The translations under genes and the position numbers were made by a program. Below are positions 1-5,169 of a stretch of 5,169 nucleotides of DNA, piece after piece (positions within the stretch are counted from its first letter, which is position 1; each line of letters begins with the position of its first letter). Under the pieces are notes generated by a model. It saw only the letters and a list, made by a program, of their open reading frames with translations, did no database searches and had not been told where the DNA came from. Source of the DNA: Rhodospirillales bacterium (GTDB lineage: Bacteria; Pseudomonadota; Alphaproteobacteria; Acetobacterales; Acetobacteraceae). The stretch covers positions 1 through 5,169 of the forward strand of contig JAGWIL010000126.1 in NCBI GenBank assembly GCA_028866335.1. Reading direction: 5' to 3'.

Positions 1-14
1 ATGCTGGAAAGGGA

Positions 15-91
15 TGGCAGGGGCGGAGGGTCTCGAACTCTCAACCTCCGGTTTTGGAGACCGGCGCTCTAGCCAATTGAGCTACGCCCCT
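15..91 (-). tRNA. tRNA-Trp (anticodon CCA)
   Basis: Read on the minus strand, this folds as a complete cloverleaf. The acceptor stem is AGGGGCG/CGCCCCT and the D-arm is GCTC...GAGC. The anticodon stem CCGGT/ACCGG closes the loop CTCCAAA, which gives anticodon CCA (Trp). The T-loop is TTCGAGA, the discriminator is G, and an encoded CCA occupies bases 17-15. It strongly resembles bacterial tRNA-Trp. The T-stem (GAGAG against CCCTC) has one A·C mismatch at the pair next to the loop-closing pair. It lies downstream of tRNA-Gly on the same strand. In many bacteria this tRNA precedes secE-nusG, which would lie just left of the window. Confidence 0.97.
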
Positions 92-115
92 ATTCCGTAC
101 CAGCATGGAAAGCGC

Positions 116-144
116 CTTCCACACTTTGCAGCGCCGAATGTCAA
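116..144 (-). promoter_or_regulatory. candidate promoter for tRNA-Trp
   Basis: On the minus strand a perfect -35 hexamer TTGACA spans 144-139. After a 17-base spacer comes the weak -10 candidate TGGAAG at 121-116. Transcription would start near 109, about 18 bases before the tRNA-Trp 5' end, which is plausible for a tRNA leader. The -35 is seen directly. The -10 matches only three of six consensus positions, so the assignment is an inference. The tRNA could instead be co-transcribed with tRNA-Gly. Confidence 0.4.
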
Positions 145-214
145 GTGCCGGGGAGCTTGGAGCGTGCTTTGCGTCTGGCCGCCCCGCCATGCCCAGATGC
201 AATGTACCAAAAAA

Positions 215-288
215 TGGAGCGGGTGACGGGAATCGAACCCGCACAGCCAGCTTGGAAGGCTGGGACTCTACCATTGAGCTACACCCGC
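215..288 (-). tRNA. tRNA-Gly (anticodon UCC)
   Basis: This is a minus-strand cloverleaf with acceptor stem GCGGGTG/CACCCGC and D-arm GCTC AATGGTA GAGT. The anticodon stem CCAGC/GCTGG closes the loop CTTCCAA, giving anticodon UCC (Gly). The T-arm is GCGGG-TTCGATT-CCCGT, the discriminator is U, and CCA is encoded at 217-215. It lies 123 bases upstream of tRNA-Trp on the same strand. The Gly(UCC) isoacceptor is also the one in the E. coli Tyr-Gly-Thr-tufB cluster, which supports reading this as a remnant or variant of that cluster. No tuf gene lies between the two tRNAs here. Confidence 0.97.
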
Positions 289-299
289 AGCGCACTCAT

Positions 300-328
300 C
301 GTTAAGCCATGTGGGCAGGATGAGGCAA
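300..328 (-). promoter_or_regulatory. weak candidate promoter for tRNA-Gly
   Basis: On the minus strand, TTGCCT (328-323) could act as -35. After 17 bases, TTAACG (305-300) could act as -10. This would start transcription a few bases upstream of the tRNA-Gly 5' end at 288. The -10 is poor. Other options are TTATAT (344-339) and the perfect -10 hexamer TATAAT (407-402), but both lack a good -35. The sequence alone does not settle which is used. Confidence 0.2.
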
Positions 329-376
329 GGGTAGGGGCATATAAGCGGCTGCATTGTTTGTTGCCGGAAAGCCGTA

Positions 377-406
377 TTCACAAAGAATTGGCTCGGAATG
401 TATTAT
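377..406 (+). promoter_or_regulatory. candidate promoter for the pilin operon
   Basis: On the plus strand, TTCACA (377-382, five of six matches to TTGACA) is followed after 18 bases by TATTAT (401-406, five of six matches to TATAAT). Transcription would begin near 413, giving tadE a leader of about 114 bases. The hexamers are seen directly; use in vivo is inferred. The same heptamer TATTATA also holds a perfect TATAAT on the other strand, so promoter use in the two directions could interfere. Confidence 0.4.
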
Positions 407-526
407 AAAAGCTGGATTTTTAATTAAAATTTAGATACAGGGGGCGTAATGTTGCTTGTTTGAGCGTTTAGGTGGCCGCTGCGCATTTCTTTTTAGTTCA
501 AGGACTTTGGGGTGTGAAGTTTTTTT

Positions 527-1093
527 ATGGGTAGGCTGATCCAAAAAGACTGTGACGGCAAAAGCAGGCTGACGAAGCTGTGCTGGTTCGGTCGGCTCGC
601 GCGGCAGCGCCGGGCCGCCACGGCGCTCGAATTCGCCATTATCGGCTCGGTTTTTTTCATCCTCGTGTTCGGGATTCTTATCGTCTCGGTTAACCTGTTC
701 TGGCAGCTTACGCTGGACGACGCGGTTCGCAACGCCACGCGGCAGGTGCAGATTGGTAAAGTTACAACAGGCGCAGATTTCGTGACTTCCGTCTGTAGCG
801 AGTTCGGCGTGGCCGCGCCCAATTGTACGGGGTCGTTGCAGTATTCTGTTCAGGGCGGGCCGTATTTCGGCACCGGTGGAATAGTGCCGACAAGTTTTGG
901 TTCTAACGGAAACCTGGCCGCGCCGGCGCAATTCACCGGGGTTACGCTAAGCTCCTCTGCCGGTGCGGTTTTCCTGCTTGTTCAGGTTGCCTACCCTTTA
1001 CCATTTACGGTGCTTTTGTTGCCGCCGAGCCTGGCCACGGAAAATGGTACGTCCTCCCTGTATTCAGTCGCGTCTTTGGTGATGGTGCCATAA
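527..1093 (+). CDS. tadE: TadE-family pilus assembly pseudopilin
   Basis: This 188-residue protein is a probable minor pseudopilin of a Flp/Tad (type IVc) pilus, anchored in the inner membrane with its C-terminal part in the periplasm. The N-terminus is basic (residues 1-29, ending RQRR). The TadE signature ATALEF follows, with Glu35 and Phe36, and then one hydrophobic helix at about 36-58. The next stretch (LDDAVRNATRQVQIG) matches the usual amphipathic segment after the TadE helix. Two cysteines lie in the exported part (VCSEFG, NCTG). A hydrophobic segment near 143-170 resembles the end of the TadE domain. Ala30 replaces the Gly usually found before the prepilin cleavage point. The ATG at 527 follows a weak GAAG Shine-Dalgarno (516-519) by seven bases. 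The stop overlaps the next start as TAATG, implying translational coupling. Family assignment is firm; the exact pilus role is inferred. Confidence 0.88.
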   Translation: MGRLIQKDCDGKSRLTKLCWFGRLARQRRAATALEFAIIGSVFFILVFGILIVSVNLFWQLTLDDAVRNATRQVQIGKVTTGADFVTSVCSEFGVAAPNCTGSLQYSVQGGPYFGTGGIVPTSFGSNGNLAAPAQFTGVTLSSSAGAVFLLVQVAYPLPFTVLLLPPSLATENGTSSLYSVASLVMVP

Positions 1094-1851
1094 TGAGATT
1101 TTTGTTTTCAGACCGCCGAAGCGTTGCGGCTGTGGAGTTCGCGCTTATCGCACCGATCTTGTTGGTCGTGTTCTTCGGCATTGTGGAGATCGCCACGCTG
1201 TACCGCACCGAGGCCAAACTGAACGCGATGACTATCAATATCGCGCAGATGGTTGCCGGGGAGACAAATTCATCAGCCACGGGTATTGTCTCCGTTTCTT
1301 CCGGCGGGGCAAGCCCGGCTGCCTTGCAGATTCAAAATGTCTGCCAGGGGGGCATTCTGGGTCTGGCGCCATTTCCACCTTCTGGCATGACTGTTAAAAT
1401 TGCCAGCGTTACGCTGGAATCGAACAGCAATGGCTTACCAACAACGGCGCCGGTGTACAGCACCAATCCCACCTACGACATGTGGGAGACGGATTATTCT
1501 GTTTCTGGCAGCAATTGCAATGTTACCAGCACCGGGTCTTCCGCATTAATCGGCAACACTGGCGCGGTGAATCTGGCCACCACCTCGCCGCCCAGCGCCA
1601 CGGGCACCAGCGGGCTGAATGGCATGTTGGTTTACCCGTGCGATAACGCGATTATTGTAAACACTACGCTTACTTACCCTGGTATTCTTGGCGTTGTCAT
1701 GCAGTCCCGCCCCAACCTTTCCCAATGGGCTTATACGCGCTGGGTTTATGCAAGCGCGACATCTGAGCTGCAATGTTCCAGTTCCGATACAGGGTGTTAC
1801 GTAAACTATGCGGCAAAGCAAACATGCAACAGCAACAATACCGCGAATTGA
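1093..1851 (+). CDS. second TadE/TadF-type pseudopilin
   Basis: This 252-residue protein has a very short cytoplasmic lead (MRFLFSDRRS), then the signature VAAVEFALIAP with Glu15 and Phe16, and a single helix at about 16-36. This is the classic TadE/TadF N-terminus. The rest is exported and rich in Ser, Thr, Asn and Gly. It contains six cysteines, three of them in the last 30 or so residues (LQCSS, TGCYV, QTCNS), so disulfides are possible. By position after tadE and before tadG it may serve as TadF. The name is left open because TadE and TadF cannot be separated by eye. Ser10 sits where Gly usually precedes the processed helix. The start is the ATG inside TAATG, overlapping tadE by one base. 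No strong ribosome binding site precedes it, so coupling to tadE translation is likely. Confidence 0.85.
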   Translation: MRFLFSDRRSVAAVEFALIAPILLVVFFGIVEIATLYRTEAKLNAMTINIAQMVAGETNSSATGIVSVSSGGASPAALQIQNVCQGGILGLAPFPPSGMTVKIASVTLESNSNGLPTTAPVYSTNPTYDMWETDYSVSGSNCNVTSTGSSALIGNTGAVNLATTSPPSATGTSGLNGMLVYPCDNAIIVNTTLTYPGILGVVMQSRPNLSQWAYTRWVYASATSELQCSSSDTGCYVNYAAKQTCNSNNTAN

Positions 1852-1852
1852 G

Positions 1853-1859
1853 AAGAAGG
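1853..1859 (+). promoter_or_regulatory. ribosome binding site fixing the tadG start
   Basis: AAGAAGG lies eight bases before the ATG at 1868. An in-frame ATG at 1808 is longer by 20 residues, but it sits inside the previous gene and has no comparable site. This Shine-Dalgarno therefore favours 1868. A second ATG follows immediately at 1871. Confidence 0.75.
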
Positions 1860-1867
1860 TAAGTACA

Positions 1868-4438
1868 ATGATGTCTTTCCTACGCCTCTTCCGTAAAGAC
1901 CGCCGTGGCGCCACCGCCGTGGCCATGGCCATTATGTTCGTGCCGCTGGTAATTGCCGCCAGTGCCGCGGTTGATATTTCTCGTGCTGTTTCCGCACGGT
2001 CCCAGATGCAAGCGGCAACCGATGCCGCCGCGATTGCCGGGGCTGGTGCGTGGCAGACATCTGAATCCTCCAGCGTGGCTTTTAATACCACCACTGTCGC
2101 CTATAACGGCACCGCGGCGCATCTGACCAATTTCGTTTCTGGCGGTACGCCAACAGTGGAACTGACATGCACTGGCACAACAACGCAATGTGGGCAGTCT
2201 CAACCTTACGCGACATCCACCTCTACATATAATTGCCCGACCAAGTCTGAATATTGTGTTGTTATCTCCACCAGCGGAACGCTACAGAATTCGCTTTTTA
2301 GATTTTTGATTCCCAGCAAGCTGCTTAATGTAAGAAGCGTAGCGGCGACCCCTTTCCCGGCGGAAACCATCTCCGGCAGAAACATCCCCCCCAGCCCTGG
2401 TTTGCGTTCAGCTGGCGATGTCAGCGGTTTCTATGCCTATGCGGTGCCGATGAACGCCAACGGCACGCCGAACTATGCGCAAACGCCAACGCCAAACTCT
2501 GCCTGCTCTAATTATGGTACGATTGGGCCGCTGGCGCTGTTAAGCTCCTCCAGTACAACCGGCAGCGCTTGCAATTATCTGTTTATCGCCCTTTCCACCA
2601 CGGCCGGTACGGGGGGACAGGGCGGCTCTCTTACCTTGCAGCAGAACCAGCCTGTCGCTTTCAGATTCGTGAACTATACCGGTGCGAATGGCTATCATTC
2701 CGGCAATTATTACCAGACAAATACGCAGCTCTACGTCTCCACGAGCAGTAGCTCGACCGGGAATTATAACCAAAACGGCTACCAGGCCCCGATTTATACG
2801 ACGAGTACCTATAGCTGCTCGAAAACTACCATAATCACCTCCTGCGCCACCAACGTCAGTGCAACTAGTACTAATACCGCCTCGACAGGCACGACAGGAA
2901 CTAACTCATCTTGTTACACACAGACTACAGGTTCAGGCAAAAAGAAGATAACAACCTATTACTGCACGACTTCTGTTGTGACATTGTCTTATTCCGCTCC
3001 ACTTAAGGGGCAATGCCCAGACAGTACCCTTTATGGTTCCCTTGACCCTCTGGGTTCGATCAATTCCAGCACTGGTACTAACAGCGCCGAGGTTCCATCG
3101 GTTGATAGTTTGAATTCGTACTCGTCGGCTTATGAGATTATTGGCTATCCGCCAACTTATGAAGCAAATCACGCGCTGGTGCCATTTGTGGCGACATCGC
3201 TGACAACAACGCAAAATGTTGCGGGTCAAAATTATTATGTTTCCGCAATATGTCCGAATTACACCACATCTGGCACTGATGTGGCCGGAAAAACATATAA
3301 CTCCACAATCAGCGCGCAGATAAGCGCCGCATATTCGAAAGCCACTGGCTGGAATAATCTGAACATCTTTTCCACGGCGTTCCCTGGCCAGAATTATGGC
3401 GATAGCTCTTCAACTAATTCTGCCGCGGCCGGTACGGTTAACCCCGCCGTGGATAATACCAACCGCTATTACACGGGCTCTATAGCGATGACGAGCGACG
3501 CGGGGGATATTTACCCGCCGACCATTACCGCATGTACACCGGCGACAAACACATCCGATGGCGGTGTTACAACCACCCCGAGTGCCTGGTGGAACTGGCA
3601 TAACGACAACACCGGCAATTGTGGGAATGAAAGTACTACGAACAGGGGGCGGTATGTTAGCACGCCCGGCCAGCCGCAATACAGCAATTGCTCGCTAGTA
3701 ATTCAGTCTTTGGGCGCGGCGGTGCCGACAAACTCCAATAACCAGGCATTGCTGCCGGATTATTATCTTGTGGTTACAACTCCGGCGGGCGCGGTGGTAG
3801 GGCTTGATCCCGTTTGGGATGGTCAGACATTTGCCGATGTGATGCCGGGGGTTATTGTCGACAAACTTAGTGGGAACGATTTACTCATACGCGTTGCCGC
3901 CGGAACGACGACCGTGAAGGATTCGGATTTAGCGCCAACTTATACGTATAACAGCACAACAAATGCTTACACAGCAAAGACTTATGGGTTCACGCCGTCT
4001 TCAACCAATAGCTATATCATTCCGACAGGCACGCCAATTTATGGCGGCGATACCGTTACCATAGAGCAACCAGTGCAAAGCGGTGCGGGAAACTATGATT
4101 TCGATTTGCCGCCGAATACATCGTATAGATGTTATAACCCGCAGGCTAATGGCAATGCCGCGCATACCGCGGCAATTCAGAACGGGACCAGTACGCCATC
4201 ATCGTTCGCGGCGACAGGTGACCAGAATAATGGGACTGCGGTTGATCCCATTGCCAACCCGCAGCTTGGTGCGATTCTTTGCAATAGCGACCCGCCGGAA
4301 ACCTATGCGTTGTATTGGAACGATTTGGGAACTTACGAGTCAGACGACGTTGGATACTGGAACGCGATTATCGCATTCACGTGCTCGGTGCCTTCGTCCA
4401 CCACGGCAGGCGGTGGTCCGGTAACCTTATCCGGGTGA
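1868..4438 (+). CDS. tadG: large TadG-like pilus assembly protein
   Basis: This 856-residue protein has the N-terminal Tad/TadG-like domain: basic lead with DRRG (11-14), ATAVAM, one helix at about 17-35, then VDISR and the conserved SQMQAATDAAAIAGA at about 45-59. Such proteins are membrane-anchored accessory parts of Flp/Tad pilus machinery. Beyond about residue 60 the chain is a long exported region rich in Ser, Thr, Asn, Gly and Tyr. It contains 18 cysteines, an even number compatible with disulfides, and many Asn-X-Ser/Thr sequences. Residues 312-375 are a low-complexity Thr/Ser island with Cys317, 326, 349 and 366 and a KKK patch. A more ordered-looking segment near the C-terminus contains LVVTTPAGAVVGLDPVWDG. 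I see no von Willebrand A metal-binding motif, which some TadG proteins carry. Ala19 replaces the pilin Glu. It is the last gene of the operon, ends 4 bases before tRNA-Leu, and has no visible terminator. Confidence 0.85.
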   Translation: MMSFLRLFRKDRRGATAVAMAIMFVPLVIAASAAVDISRAVSARSQMQAATDAAAIAGAGAWQTSESSSVAFNTTTVAYNGTAAHLTNFVSGGTPTVELTCTGTTTQCGQSQPYATSTSTYNCPTKSEYCVVISTSGTLQNSLFRFLIPSKLLNVRSVAATPFPAETISGRNIPPSPGLRSAGDVSGFYAYAVPMNANGTPNYAQTPTPNSACSNYGTIGPLALLSSSSTTGSACNYLFIALSTTAGTGGQGGSLTLQQNQPVAFRFVNYTGANGYHSGNYYQTNTQLYVSTSSSSTGNYNQNGYQAPIYTTSTYSCSKTTIITSCATNVSATSTNTASTGTTGTNSSCYTQTTGSGKKKITTYYCTTSVVTLSYSAPLKGQCPDSTLYGSLDPLGSINSSTGTNSAEVPSVDSLNSYSSAYEIIGYPPTYEANHALVPFVATSLTTTQNVAGQNYYVSAICPNYTTSGTDVAGKTYNSTISAQISAAYSKATGWNNLNIFSTAFPGQNYGDSSSTNSAAAGTVNPAVDNTNRYYTGSIAMTSDAGDIYPPTITACTPATNTSDGGVTTTPSAWWNWHNDNTGNCGNESTTNRGRYVSTPGQPQYSNCSLVIQSLGAAVPTNSNNQALLPDYYLVVTTPAGAVVGLDPVWDGQTFADVMPGVIVDKLSGNDLLIRVAAGTTTVKDSDLAPTYTYNSTTNAYTAKTYGFTPSSTNSYIIPTGTPIYGGDTVTIEQPVQSGAGNYDFDLPPNTSYRCYNPQANGNAAHTAAIQNGTSTPSSFAATGDQNNGTAVDPIANPQLGAILCNSDPPETYALYWNDLGTYESDDVGYWNAIIAFTCSVPSSTTAGGGPVTLSG

Positions 4439-4442
4439 TGAA

Positions 4443-4528
4443 TGGTGCGGGCGGCCGGACTTGAACCGGCACAGGATTGCTCCCAACGGATTTTAAGTCC
4501 GGTGCGTCTACCATTTCGCCACGCCCGC
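4443..4528 (-). tRNA. tRNA-Leu (anticodon UAA)
   Basis: This is a minus-strand class II tRNA. The acceptor stem is GCGGGCG/CGCCCGC and the D-arm is GCG...CGC. The anticodon stem CCGGA/TCCGT closes the loop CTTAAAA, giving anticodon UAA (Leu). The long variable arm has a short stem closed by a GCAA loop, as expected for Leu. The T-arm is GCCGG-TTCAAGT-CCGGC, the discriminator is A, and CCA is encoded at 4445-4443. Its 3' end lies 4 bases from the tadG stop, so the two genes converge almost end to end. Confidence 0.97.
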
Positions 4529-4537
4529 GCTGGCGCC

Positions 4538-4565
4538 TGTTTAGCGATTCTGGCGCTCTGGTCAA
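4538..4565 (-). promoter_or_regulatory. candidate promoter for tRNA-Leu
   Basis: On the minus strand, TTGACC (4565-4560, five of six matches to the -35 consensus) is followed after 16 bases by TAAACA (4543-4538), a weak -10. Transcription would start near 4531, only a few bases before the tRNA 5' end at 4528. The strong -35 and the tight fit to the tRNA support the call; the -10 is the uncertain part. Confidence 0.45.
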
Positions 4566-4600
4566 ACAGCGGTTGACGCCTTTCCGCGCGGTTGGCAGCA

Positions 4601-4607
4601 GGGAAGG
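4601..4607 (+). promoter_or_regulatory. ribosome binding site fixing the penicillin-binding protein start
   Basis: GGGAAGG ends eight bases before the ATG at 4616 but only two bases before the in-frame ATG at 4610. Normal spacing favours 4616, so the protein begins MLPKPS rather than two residues earlier. Confidence 0.65.
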
Positions 4608-4615
4608 CGATGCCT

Positions 4616-5169
4616 ATGCTCCCCAAGCCGTCTCCCGTTCTTAAACGCCGCCTTGGCAGGACCTGGGCGGTGGCGCGGGTGCTTATCATGCTGGGCATCT
4701 GGGGCGCGGTGGCGGCCGGGCTGGCGGGGCTTTGGTTTACCTGGAATATGCCGAATCCGGCGATCGCCATTACCCAAACCCGCCGCCCGGCGATTAGGCT
4801 GCTGGACCCGGCGGGGCATCTGGTGGCCCGGTTTGGTGATGTTTCGGGCCGGGTGGTGCTGCCATCAGCTCTTCCAGCCTATGTTCCGGCTGCCTTCATC
4901 GCCATTGAGGACCGGCGGTTTTACCAGCATGGCGCGTTCGACGACCGGGGTATTTTTCGCGCTTTGGTCTCGGACGTAATCCACCGCCACGTGGTACAAG
5001 GCGGCTCCACCCTTACCCAGCAGGTAGCCAAAACCCTGTTCCTTGGTAACCAGCGCACGCTGCGGCGCAAGGTGCAGGAGGCTTTTCTCTCCCTCTGGCT
5101 CTGGCGGCATTACAGTCGGGCACAAATTCTGGGCATCTACCTCAACCGGGTTTATCTTGGCGGCGGTGC
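4616..5169 (+). CDS. class A penicillin-binding protein, N-terminal part (cut by window end)
   Basis: This gene encodes a peptidoglycan glycosyltransferase that polymerises lipid II at the periplasmic face of the inner membrane. About 184 codons are visible, with no stop before the window ends. The layout is a basic cytoplasmic lead (1-21), one transmembrane helix (about 22-43), then the glycosyltransferase-51 domain. Its hallmarks are EDRRFYQH starting at Glu98, GGSTLTQQ at 129-136 followed by AKTLFL, and RRKVQEAF with Glu155. The 57-residue gap between Glu98 and Glu155 equals that between the two catalytic glutamates of E. coli PBP1b (233 and 290). VQGGSTLTQQVAK resembles PBP1A-type enzymes. 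The transpeptidase domain is outside the window, so a monofunctional transglycosylase cannot be excluded. Trp163 and Gly173 occupy places that often carry Glu (LE, ILE). It is divergent from tRNA-Leu with 87 bases between; its own promoter is unclear. Confidence 0.9.
   Translation, partial: MLPKPSPVLKRRLGRTWAVARVLIMLGIWGAVAAGLAGLWFTWNMPNPAIAITQTRRPAIRLLDPAGHLVARFGDVSGRVVLPSALPAYVPAAFIAIEDRRFYQHGAFDDRGIFRALVSDVIHRHVVQGGSTLTQQVAKTLFLGNQRTLRRKVQEAFLSLWLWRHYSRAQILGIYLNRVYLGGG

Larger units (their letters stand above)
289..526. other. divergent intergenic region between tRNA-Gly and tadE
   Basis: I see no convincing coding gene or RNA gene in this 238-base gap. It separates the leftward tRNA genes from the rightward pilin operon, so it should carry promoters for both. 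Bases about 380-437 are strikingly AT-rich, including runs around 415-430, and contain the best -10-like sequences. The bases just before tadE (521-526) are a T run after the weak Shine-Dalgarno GAAG at 516-519. I found no clear inverted repeat that would mark a strong operator or terminator. Confidence 0.6.

Noticed and set aside
14..408. Several short open frames on both strands at the left edge
   Set aside because: They run across the two tRNA genes, show no protein-like features and lack ribosome binding sites.
1808..1867. 20-residue N-terminal extension of tadG from the ATG at 1808
   Set aside because: It overlaps the end of the previous gene, lacks a ribosome binding site, and would put extra residues before the usual short basic lead. 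The ATG at 1868 has AAGAAGG at correct spacing.
1546..2094. 182-codon open frame on the minus strand
   Set aside because: It lies opposite the end of the TadF-like gene and the start of tadG. Those have clear family motifs and operon structure, so this is a shadow frame.
4417..4436. CCGG...CCGG hairpin at the end of tadG as a terminator
   Set aside because: The stem is only four base pairs and no T-run follows, so it is unlikely to terminate transcription.
289..4528. Integrative element bounded by tRNA attachment sites
   Set aside because: I found no integrase and no direct repeat of the tRNA-Leu or tRNA-Gly 3' end at the opposite side of the cassette. tRNA flanking alone is not enough.
4333..4819. 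Minus-strand open frames across tRNA-Leu and the start of the cell-wall gene
   Set aside because: They cross a tRNA and lie antisense to the glycosyltransferase motifs, so they are shadows.
4653..4979. 108-codon plus-strand frame inside the penicillin-binding protein gene
   Set aside because: It is an alternate frame of a gene whose own frame shows all the glycosyltransferase motifs. It is Arg/Trp/Gly-rich noise.

Overview
This window looks like chromosomal DNA of an alphaproteobacterium, probably from the Acetobacteraceae. That is an inference from protein style: the Flp/Tad minor-pilin trio, the glycosyltransferase-51 sequence and the tRNA grouping. It is not a database match. I see no insertion sequence, transposase, integrase or CRISPR array.

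Left edge (1-288): two tRNA genes lie on the minus strand, tRNA-Gly(UCC) and then tRNA-Trp(CCA). This resembles the widespread bacterial tRNA cluster that precedes secE-nusG and the ribosomal protein genes. The secE gene would therefore be expected just beyond base 1, which I cannot see. The elongation factor Tu gene that often sits in this cluster is absent between the two tRNAs.

Bases 289-526 are a divergent intergenic region with an AT-rich core. It holds candidate promoters for both directions and no convincing gene.

Centre (527-4438): three plus-strand genes form a compact operon. They encode a TadE-type pseudopilin, a second TadE/TadF-type pseudopilin and a large TadG-like protein. The first two overlap by one base (TAATG). 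The third starts 17 bases after the second stops, behind a good ribosome binding site. All three have a short basic N-terminus, one hydrophobic helix and a Ser/Thr/Asn-rich, Cys-containing exported part. They fit the minor or accessory components of a Flp (Tad, type IVc) pilus. The motor, secretin, prepilin peptidase and major pilin genes of a Tad system are not in the window.

Right edge (4443-5169): a minus-strand tRNA-Leu(UAA) gene converges on tadG with only 4 bases between them. After an 87-base gap, a plus-strand gene begins for a class A penicillin-binding protein (peptidoglycan glycosyltransferase). It runs off the end after about 184 codons.

The most notable feature is the three-gene pilin cassette. 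It is packed between two tRNA loci, apart from any other tad gene visible here, and it ends in an unusually large TadG-like protein.
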